Source of the DNA: Anthoceros angustus
Taxonomy: Eukaryota; Streptophyta; Anthocerotopsida; Anthocerotales; Anthocerotaceae
Reading direction: 5' to 3'
Length of the DNA: 64,000 nt
Assembly (NCBI GenBank): GCA_010909165.1
Contig: VJWM01000044.1
Coordinates: 744,001-808,000, forward strand
The translations under genes were made by a program, and so were the position numbers. How positions within the stretch are numbered: the first letter of the stretch is position 1; each line of letters starts with the position of its first letter. Under the pieces are notes generated by a model that worked only from the letters and a program-made list of their open reading frames with translations, did not search any database and was not told the origin of the DNA. Below, one piece after another: positions 55,980 to 64,000 of the stretch.

Positions 55980-56170
55980 GCACTCTTCGCGCTCAACGGC
56001 GGCATTCTCCTCCACGGCTCAATGGCGGCACTCTCCTCGCGGCTCAACGGCGGCACTCTCCTCTGCGGCTCAAAGGCGGGCACTCTCCTCTGCGGCTCAA
56101 AGGCGGGCACTCTCCTCTGCGGCTCAAAGCGGGCACTCTCCTCTGCGGCTCAAAGCGGGCACTTTCTCCG
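55980..56170. repeat. 28-30-bp minisatellite inside the Harbinger element
   Basis: About six units of the type GGCACTCTCCTCTGCGGCTC plus AAAGCG or AAAGGCG. The last four are almost identical. Confidence 0.85.
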
Positions 56171-56819
56171 GCCCGCCTCGAGAGCGGCCTTCATACCTTG
56201 GGCGTGTTCGTGCTAGTTTTGTAAGCGCCCTTTCGCATGTTGGATAACATCACAAAAAAAACTCATAAAAATAAGAATTGACCTGCTATGCCATTGGTCC
56301 ATGCAGGGTACATAATATGTCAGAAAACACCGGCGGACTTGCCCGGTGTTTTCGACATCGAAAACACCGCCGTGGCATCCACGTAAGGGCTGTGGTGGGT
56401 TATTTAGTCCTTGTGAACCGGGTACAAATTGACCCTCCAATCATATGAGGTGTGTCAGGATTTATACCAGGCTTGTGAAACGGGCCTAACAAACGGTAAT
56501 GCCCAACGGTCAGAGCAGCTTCCTCCCTAACTGCATGTTATTACATATGACCACTGGTACACAGGAGCAATGGGCGCAAGCCGGCCGGCGCCCAATTTTC
56601 TTGTCGGTCGCTGCAGTGGAGAGGCACAACCATCCAAGTAAACCCTAAACTCTAAAACCATAAACTAAACCAACACGATTGACTTTCGTCCCCCCTTCTC
56701 CCACCGTGAGCCGTATGTTACTCATCCCTAGAGTTGACACCTTCGTCATCACTGGGCCTTGCTTCTCCAGCATTGTCATCACTATCTTTGGCACTTTGAC
56801 TAGCAGGTTGTATGAAACC

Positions 56820-57335
56820 TCACAATTTGCCTAACTTATTTTTTATCGCCTTTTTGTCCACCACATACAAATATTTCCGTGAGTTCAACACGAACCCATA
56901 GTATAGGATGATAGTTTCATGCACAAACACCTCCTGTATGTTTTTGGGGTAATAGGCCTTATTTCCTTTCTTCGGGTGTACCATACCAGATTGGTTCCCA
57001 CTTCCACGGACTATGTATTCCTGCACATATCTGCCTTCATATGCATCTGTGTGTTCGGTCCGATACCAGTGGATAAGAAAGTGAGGGCGGGGTGCATCCA
57101 ACTTCACATTAGTGACCTCCCCAATCCAAAATGGTCTGTAACGTGTGTCCGTGGTGCAAGGCACCCCCAGAAACACCCCCTTTCGTATTTCTGTTATATC
57201 GCCATTCAATCGTGCCATTTCACGCTGTTGCCTCCCGAGGTTTTGATATGCCCCCACGTACATATCACGTTGTGGGAGGTCCCTCAATAATGCTTCCTCT
57301 AGCAAAGCTTCATCAGGTACTTCAAGGCTGGTCAT
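56820..57335 (-). CDS. uncharacterised ORF of probable mobile-element origin
   Basis: Open frame of 171 residues without a credible ATG context (first residues MTSLEVPDEALLEEALLRDL). The central part, RYRPFWIGEVTNVKLDAPRP followed by HFLIHWYRT and GRYVQEYIV, resembles BAH/chromo-like modules seen at the C-terminus of some eukaryotic transposon proteins (W-I-G-x-V ... V/I-H-W-Y). It lies just outside the Harbinger element on the same strand as the fragment at 52,552-52,907, so both may be pieces of one older gene split by the insertion. Function unknown. Confidence 0.4.
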   Translation of the reverse strand: MTSLEVPDEALLEEALLRDLPQRDMYVGAYQNLGRQQREMARLNGDITEIRKGVFLGVPCTTDTRYRPFWIGEVTNVKLDAPRPHFLIHWYRTEHTDAYEGRYVQEYIVRGSGNQSGMVHPKKGNKAYYPKNIQEVFVHETIILYYGFVLNSRKYLYVVDKKAIKNKLGKL

Positions 57336-57339
57336 GTTT

Positions 57340-58010
57340 CATCGTCGGAAAACCAATTCCAAGGACGCTGCAAAATGAGGCCGATGTGGTTCTTCACAAT
57401 AACAGCGATCTCTTTCTGGTCCACCCAAAAGTCTTCCCACCATTGGTATTCTTCAGCTGTGACATATGGTCGTAGTCCTCAGTCAACACTTTCACCTCTG
57501 GCGATGGTGTGTACTATATTAACAAGCCTTCCTAAGGTTTTTATTAAAACCAACCACACATGAAGTTAAAATTGAGCTATGCAGCAGAGCCAGATCTGAT
57601 ATAAACCATGACAAATATTAGCTTTACACTTACGTTATTCATAGTGAAATATAGTCCCAAAATATCACCAGTAATTCTGGAATCACAGGCCGCCCCTATT
57701 TTCCAGTCACCAAGCTACCTCAACAATCTCGAACTATCCAGACTCTGGAAGGCGGACAATGTACTCGCAGGCGCTTGCTGATACACAACCTCACCCTAAA
57801 TGCCCTAACGACGACATCTAGGGTGAGATTGTGGGCCCCGGCAACCGGCGGTCGAAAGCATGTAGTGTGCAACGGACGGATGCCTGTAGAAGTCGAAACC
57901 AAAAAACCAGTCTTGACTAGGACACGTCGACGGTGGTCAGAGGCACCGTGGCTCCACCACCGGTGCCGTATGTAAAACCACCCCTAACACAGCGATTTTC
58001 TGGCACTTCA
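57340..58010. other. intergenic, no gene seen
   Basis: Short frames only, no domain recognised. Confidence 0.4.
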
Positions 58011-58012
58011 TT

Positions 58013-58190
58013 AAAGCTAACTGCACTCAGGGCGCAGTGAACTTGTCGTCTCCGATGTGAAAGCCAAATGAGACTTCAACGCCATAAGCTTTCCCCCATA
58101 AGAAGCTAACTGCACTTTGCATGGAGCTTGTTGTCTTCGATGTGAAAGCCAAATGATACTTCAGCGAGTGAGCCTTCCCGCGTGTTGCAT
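58013..58190. repeat. about 90-bp tandem duplication, with a related copy at 51,780
   Basis: Two units start AAGCTAACTGCACT at 58,013 and 58,103, each with a CGATGTGAAAGCCAAATGA phrase. A related GGCGCAGTGAGCTTTGTCGA plus TTCGATGTGAAAGCCA occurs at 51,779-51,815. Confidence 0.75.
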
Positions 58191-58815
58191 GGCTCACAGT
58201 GTCAGGGATGAACTATTGGATGAGGCTCTGGCCCGGGCGACAATGCTGCCGCAAATCCTCAACTCCAGAATCCTCTGACATGTGTTGCGGAATTGCTCAA
58301 CTTGTTTTCCAGTTAAGGTGCAAGATCTTTCAGTTTCCCGCATCCTTGTGCTCGCAACCCCGGCGCCACTTTAAGGTTGCAAGACGCGCTCTCAGCTCCA
58401 GCGGGGCCCGCGAGAACCACGTGGTCAAGCCACATGCGAGCTTACCACAATGCTGTGCAAGGTAAGAGACCTGCAGGCGGGAAAATTGGCGCAATGGCAG
58501 GCTCCCGACCGCACGGAAATGGTGGCCACAGGAGTCAGGCACTTTTCTTTCATCAGACACACGCACGCCTGTTGGTGGAGGAGGGGAACTCGCCTCTTGG
58601 ACTGCTGGCTCTTCGAGGCAGACAGGTCTTGGATTGTCAGCTCGTAGCCATGCGCACACTATCGTCCACACTTGCTGTTCGAAGTTCCCTTCTTCGAGGA
58701 GAAGTTGAGGGATCTGCGCACAAGGCTTACAGTGCCGACTCTCCCACTCGCTGGGCCACGACTTGCGTCGGCCTTCGGCAGAGAGCTCGCACGTTTCTTC
58801 GCACAGGCTGGCTTA

Positions 58816-61800
58816 CTACCCACCGGCACAAAGACTGCGATAACCTGCAAAGCATGGCACATACGTACTATGAAACTTACTCCGGGCCCTCGCTTCTTGA
58901 GCAAGAGCTGAATCTGGGCAGCAACATGAAACCCACAGATGCGGACGTACCTCACACTCTGGGTCGACTTCCACGCAATCGTCCGCCTCCCCAGCTTTGT
59001 CTTGCGCTTTATTCCATGGCTGGAATGCCCCTGGTAGCATGGAATGCTGCAGAAAAACACCTCCGTGAGTCGAGCTCTATCAGAACTGTGATCATGGACT
59101 GTCAGGGAGTGTTAAGACAATCGGAAAGAGGGCACAGCAGACATACCTGAAGCCAGAAGAAAAAGCCTCGCAGCAAGGCCAGTTGTTCTGCCATGTCTCT
59201 AGCGGATGACAGTTTCTCAGAAAGTCCTGGATAATCCAGAAGCCAGTCAGTACCACGGCGAAGGTTGCGGACTGGTACGTATGCTATGTTTCAACCACGC
59301 TCACCTGGGTAATGATCGAGGTATGAAAACCCTTTCTCTGTTGTCCTGCAAACGACAACCCTTTGTCGCATTTGGCGTACCTTTTCCTTGGGCTTCCTGC
59401 GCTTCGCCAGGTCCATTCTGTCGAGTAGCTCTTGCTCATTGAATGGCTCATTCAGAAACGCATCAAGCTTCTCCTGAAACTCATTGCCTTTCTGACCAAA
59501 GGGCCACCGTTTTTCTTCAGACGGCTCAGGGACCGATAGCTAGAAACGCACATACTCACGGATCAGAAAGGTGCACCAGCATGAAAATTAGGAAACGGAG
59601 GGAAGCTGCGATGCAAACCTTAGCTACTCCTTCCCTAACCCTCTTTTTGGAAGGGGTGGGTTTCCACTGATCTAAGCTCCCTCTGCTCCTCGTGATTCGA
59701 CGAAGCTGCCTTTTCACAGCTGGTGACGTCAAGCTGCCAACCTTGTTTCCATCCTTCTTTTCAGGCTCCGAATCACTCAAACAGATAACATTCCTTTCAG
59801 TCGTGGTGGGTGTGTCAAAATACCCACAATCACAATAGTCTCCAGAGTCCTCTTCCTCCAGTATAACACCACCTCCTCCCGAGCAACCAGGCGTAGCAGC
59901 TGCCGTTTCCTCTGAACATAGACCAGAAATTTGTGACATATCTCCAACATCTGCTTCGCCGACCTGCTGCGAAGCCATTACCTCAAGAAATTCCTCAAAA
60001 CCAGTTCTGTCCTCCTCCATTCCCACTGGCTCAAAACCAGAACCGAATCCGATTTCCGCATGCATGCCTCTCCCATTCGTAGAACTCGTTTTCTGAACCA
60101 TTCCATCCTGGACGGACAATGCTATTTCTGATATTCCTTTTTTGGAGGAGCGAATATCTGCCACTGGACCAGTCACTGCGGCAGGTACGTCTTCTCCTAG
60201 CTCCAACTTCGCCACTTCGAGCTCGTGGGCTAGTAGTCCACAGCTAGGCCTCGGATCCTCACCAACTTGCTGTGTCCCGGCTGCATCAAACAAAACCTCC
60301 TCTACCTCGAACTTCACATCCTCGTAACTCCAAGCTAGTGCTGAGCCAACAGTAGCATTTGAATCCTCTACATCACTAACGCTGGGTGTTGGGTCCTCAC
60401 TAACGCTGGGCGTCGAGTCCTCACAGACTCGATACGTTCCGGCCCCATCGAGGACATCATCGACAATCTCCGACTTCACGGTCTTGAGAATCTGACATCC
60501 AGGTGGCGCACCAGCAGCACTAGAATGAGCTCCAACATGACCATCGGATTTGGGTCCCCCCGAGGCTCGACCTGCTTCGCCAACTGTGACATCCTCAGCT
60601 CCCGCCATTTTCAGAGTTCCGAAACTCCAATCTGCAGCTGTTGCCGCAACAGGGGCATCCTCAGCTGCCTCCACCTTCACAGCGTTAAAACTCCAACCCC
60701 CAGTTCCAGCGGCAGCAGGGACATCCGCCGCTGCTCCCAAGCTCACATTGTCCGCTGTTCCAGCCACCTCCATCTCTACCCTCACACTTCCGACTCTGCA
60801 ATTCGCAGCCGGGCCTGGGCCCTCACCGGGTGGCAAACGTGCTCGAAGAGACGAGCGCTCCAAAACCGCCTCAAATCCGGAATGTTCCAACAAATCAGGC
60901 GGGCTCATACTCATCATACCACCGCGTTCCCACCGGAAGGCCTCAAAGACCAACCCACCGCGAGCTTCCCCGCAGGTTCCCAAATCCCCACACCCAGCAT
61001 ATTCACCCTCCCCCTCTTCCTGCTCCTGCTCCTGCCCCAGGCTCCCAGCCCCCCCATCCGAGGTCCAGCCGCGGCCTCGCTTCCGCGCAGCCAGCGCGTC
61101 CTGCCCCTCGCCCGTCACCTGGTTCACCAGATAGTCATGCACGTTGGTGAAGCCGTGGCTCTTGGCTTCGTGTATGAGGAGGCCTGTGGGCTCCAACCCT
61201 TGGGCCTTGCGACAAGGCCCACAATTGCAGCTGCAAACACCACCCCACCACCCGTAAGCAGCAGCAGCAGGAATTGGAGAAGGAAAGCAGCACCCAGCGG
61301 TAGCTCACTTCACCCACCAATTCTTGCAGCCAGGCCCGCAGCCGCCGCGGCACTTGGGGCAGACCCACAGCACCTGGGGCGCCGTTTCCGCGTCCGCGGC
61401 CTCGCCATTGCGGTTCATGAGACACCGCCAACAGTACTTGACGGAGCAGCAGGGCCTGGAGCAGCGCACATGCCTGTCCACCGTCTTCTGCCGGCACCAG
61501 TGACAGGTTTCCCCGAGAACGGAATCATATATTTTGTTGTGCCTGACAAAACGTCCCGGGTTGCTCTGTCTTCTCTTCTTCGGCCGCGGGCTCTCCTCCA
61601 AGACCAGGACTCCCTCGCCGCTGCTCCTCCTCCTCCTCCCCCCCCTCTTCCCCTTACTCTTGCCAAAACTCCCGCCGTCACCCACAATGCCTGGGCTCAA
61701 AGCAGCAGTCCCGCCCACCTCCTCTCTCTCTTCCTCCTTCCCTTCCTCCTTCCCTTCCTCCTTCTGTTTCTCCTTCACCTGCTCGTCGTCCGGCCCGCCC

Positions 61801-61835
61801 TCGCGCCCAGCCAGGGACTTCAATACTGCGCCCAT
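58816..61835 (-). CDS. CDCA7-type zinc-finger protein (zf-4CXXC_R1)
   Basis: Starts MGAVLKSLAGREGGPDDEQV. An acidic/basic low-complexity stretch and a nuclear-type RPKKRRQ precede the finger: GETCHWCRQKTVDRHVRCSR, KYCWRCLMNRNGE, WVCPKCRGGC, then CNCGPCRKAQGLEPTG and SHGFTNVHDYLV after an intron (exon 1 ends 61,307, exon 2 begins 61,230). The CHWCRQKT core is that of CDCA7 proteins, which partner the remodeller DDM1/HELLS in maintaining DNA methylation. A 500-residue acidic linker with three W-S-F/Y motifs follows, then the C-terminal plant module: GNEFQEKLDAFLNEPFNEQE, LAKRRKPKEK, TTEKGFSYLDHYP, LSEKLSSARDMAEQLALLRG, HSMLPGAFQPWNK and the end VIAVFVPVG (stop 58,816). Exons join in phase. About ten extra residues (GPGCKNWWVN) sit between CRGGC and CNCGPC. 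Confidence 0.85.
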
Positions 61836-62300
61836 CGCGAAGGGGCCTCAGCACACCATCACCCGCTCCTTTGAGGAGACACGAGCCCTGTAGCCGCGCG
61901 AGAGGCCTTCCTGAGTCAGGCTGCGCAATGGCTGAGAGCTCCTCAAGCAATGGCTGCAGCGATTGCCGCAATTTCGCAAAAGGAAGAGCAGCTGCGAGAG
62001 CTCTCCATCCACACCTCGAGCGTAGAGCTCCCGGGTCAGGCCATCTGAAGTTGACGAGCACACAGACAGAGCCGTTGCGACTGCGACGGTAACCCGACGA
62101 GTTTAGCAGGGGAATTGTGAAATCCAGAAATCCTGAAATCCAGAAATCCAGAAATCCAGAAATCCAGAAATCCTGAAATCCTGAAATCCAGAAATCCACA
62201 ACACGGGGCTCAATTCCAGACCCCCGGCCGGCCCATTTGTGGTGCCTTTAAGTAGCCCGGATCGTCCCGGCGCTCGTCATTGCGGTTGGGGGTTGGGAAT
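61836..62300. promoter_or_regulatory. 5' flank of the CDCA7-type gene
   Basis: GC-rich leader followed by the 8-bp array at 62,120-62,199. A minus-strand frame through this region is only an extension of the repeat and is not called. Confidence 0.4.
62120..62199. repeat. 8-bp tandem array, 10 copies
   Basis: Ten exact-length AAATCCNN units: six AAATCCAG, three AAATCCTG and a terminal AAATCCAC. Confidence 0.95.
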
Positions 62301-62305
62301 CATCT

Positions 62306-62590
62306 ATGTGCCCAAAACTACGAGATCGAGCGAATCGTTCATTTTACATGGTGTATGAAATATGTGGTGCCTGTCCTGTTTTAAACTGCGATTTTATGTT
62401 TGGGATTATTTTCTTAGGAAACGCCTCCGAAGAGTTCATAGAAGGCGCAAGATTTGTTGCAAGCTTTGAGCCTTACATCGGGAGCTATCTCGAAGGAAGT
62501 GAAGTTATCATAGCAACTGGCCCAGTCGATCCAAGAAATTTGGCCCTACATATACTATTCTTGCTACAGATACTATTCTTGGAACTCTAG
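62306..62590 (+). other. doubtful 94-residue ORF
   Basis: The middle (GNASEEFIEGARFVASFEPY) has protein-like composition, but I recognise no family and see no splice partners. Could be a short gene fragment or chance. Confidence 0.2.
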
Positions 62591-62689
62591 TTTAACATCA
62601 AATCTGTTTTGGAGTATGACTCCATAAGGGTTTAGGGGTTTATTTACTATGCACCTCGGAATTATGCACCACTAGTGTATTTGCATGAA

Positions 62690-63110
62690 AGCTTAGAAAG
62701 AACTAGCATCCCAACAAGCCAGTTTCCTAAAGAGCACGCTTGTTTCCCAAGAGCGAGTCAAAGTTTCTCAAGAGGAGGCTGCTTTCCCAAAGAGCGCTTT
62801 AGTTGAGCGAGACCCAAAAGCGCAAGACCTTTGTTAAGTTATATTAAGTTAAGTTTCCAAAGAGCGTACTCGTTTCCCAAAGAGTGTACTAATTTCCCAA
62901 GGAGGTAATGGTGTGGCAAACAGGGTGTTGATTTGATTTGCTAGAGAACATGATGATTTCCGAAGAACGCGCTCTTGCAAAGGATGTGCTCATTCCGTGC
63001 ACAGCGCGCTGATAGGACATGTAAATAGTAAGATTATTTGTTTTATTTATAGTTGAGGAGACTCGCGTGCTTCTAAACTCACCCAAGGGAGTATTGCATC
63101 CAAATACTGG
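62690..63110. repeat. degenerate TTTCCCAAAGAGCG repeats
   Basis: About eight imperfect copies of (G)TTTCCCAAAGAGCGTACT-like units, irregularly spaced. No coding signal. Confidence 0.7.
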
Positions 63111-63960
63111 CACTACAAGAGAAAGACCCCTTTTTACAACACAATTTGCAACGTATTTTACAACTATTTTTCAATGAGGTGTTATAAAATCCTTTGCACT
63201 TAAACCACTTCATGGCGTTGTAAAATGCTGACATGGCGGATGACATGGCACTTAACCATTACCCGGCTAATCGGCTGCCAGGTCATGTACCCGACGGGTA
63301 CGGAATTTACAATGGCCTTTACAACCTTCGAGGTTTCCTATAGTTATTTCTCAATGATTTGCAACGGATTGTACGACGACTAGTACAACAAAATTTCCAA
63401 CACTTAAAGATGTCTTAGTGATTTACAATAGTCTTTGCAGTGTGAGTTACAACACGGCTTAGTGATTTACAACGTTCGTTTATAATATGATTTACTACGA
63501 TTTTACAACAGCTTGAACAACACAAACTACAACCTTAATTGAAAAACGTATTTACAACACAACTTACAACATGCATCAAAATTAGTGCAATGCCTATTAC
63601 AACACGTATTGCAACATAAGTTACAACATGAATTCCAATTCGTGCAATGTAAATTACAACACTTATTACAACAGGTTGAGACGTCTCAAACATTTACAAA
63701 AACTAATGCAACGTAAATTACAACACATATTACAATTTATGTTTTAAAATTGTATCTAGAATATATAAACAACGTTGTATTTTGTAATTTGCAATCCTAT
63801 TGTAACTTACATAGGTGGGGGATTTTATTGAGGTGAACAAACGATCCTATTGTAACTTACATTGCACTCTTATTGTAGTTTACGTTGCAATTTTAAAACA
63901 TAAGTTGTAATACCTATTGTAATTTACGTTGCACTCCTATTGTAGTCGGTAAGGCGGGGA
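63110..63960. mobile_element. fold-back-like element rich in TTACAAC motifs
   Basis: The left part is packed with ATTACAAC/TTACAAC motifs in one orientation; from about 63,770 they appear inverted (GTTGTAA, TTGTAATTTAC). Segments 63,707-63,752 and 63,888-63,933 are 46-bp near-perfect inverted repeats. No protein is encoded. This resembles a non-autonomous DNA transposon with subterminal repeats; its outer right end may lie near or beyond the window edge. Confidence 0.55.
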
Positions 63961-64000
63961 GGGGAGGGGAGGGGGCAAGTGTTATTCGAAATGACAAGAC

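Larger units (their letters stand above)
52911..56486 (+). mobile_element. complete PIF/Harbinger DNA transposon, 3,576 bp
   Basis: Terminal inverted repeats GGCCCGTTTCACAAGCC (identical for 17 bp, then C/T and GGTA) at 52,911 and, inverted, ending at 56,486. A TAA duplication flanks both ends. A second TIR-like copy lies just inside each end (CGTTTCACAAGACGGGTA near 53,034 on the left; TTGTGAACCGGGTAC near 56,413 on the right). The element carries an intact transposase in its left half. The right half (54,720-56,200) holds broken minus-strand frames and a minisatellite where a Myb/SANT-like accessory gene would be expected. Confidence 0.92.

Noticed and set aside
60525-61874. 449-codon plus-strand ORF opposite the CDCA7-type gene
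   Set aside because: Antisense shadow of the acidic, GC-rich coding exons; Ser/Pro/His-rich nonsense without motifs.
62690-63960. CRISPR-like or centromeric satellite array
   Set aside because: Spacing is irregular, units are degenerate and an inverted half is present, which fits a fold-back transposon better.

Overview
The window is nuclear DNA of a green plant, most likely a seed-free land plant (lycophyte, moss or similar). Genes are split by short GT-AG introns (86-165 nt in the best-resolved gene), and plant-type families are present (JAGGED-type zinc finger, DUF1218, ALE2-like receptor kinase, FRD3/DTX-type MATE, plant G-beta). Two further genes, a Slo/BK-type potassium channel and an HslV protease, are as far as I know not found in flowering plants. 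The species cannot be fixed from the sequence alone.

Layout. 1-5,150: decayed transposable-element remains (Copia RNase H, a frameshifted ORF) plus one small two-exon gene. 5,155-6,647: an acidic protein built on a 57-bp tandem repeat. 6,650-10,880: AT-rich DNA with small duplications and no gene. 10,885-46,121: a compact gene island. On the minus strand lie the JAGGED-like C2H2 factor, a DUF1218 membrane protein, the BK-type channel, a receptor kinase with a giant Pro-rich ectodomain, a DUF676 esterase, a MATE transporter and proteasome subunit RPN8. On the plus strand lie G-beta and HslV. 46,130-52,900: a second element-rich stretch (Copia protease region with a 0.55-kb tandem duplication, a LINE fragment, hairpins). 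52,911-56,486: a structurally complete PIF/Harbinger transposon with TIRs, a TAA target duplication and an intact transposase, inserted in older repeat DNA. 58,816-61,835: a CDCA7-type zinc-finger gene. 62,100-64,000: short tandem repeats and a fold-back element running off the end.

The island genes do not form a pathway. Two local arrangements stand out. RPN8 (26S proteasome lid) and HslV (bacterial-type proteasome) are head to head across roughly 0.6 kb. The MATE gene has two homologous, consecutive first exons, the outer one preceded by frame-compatible exons that look like a plastid transit peptide. Exon borders were deduced by eye from splice motifs and reading-frame continuity; several 5' ends remain open and are marked as such.
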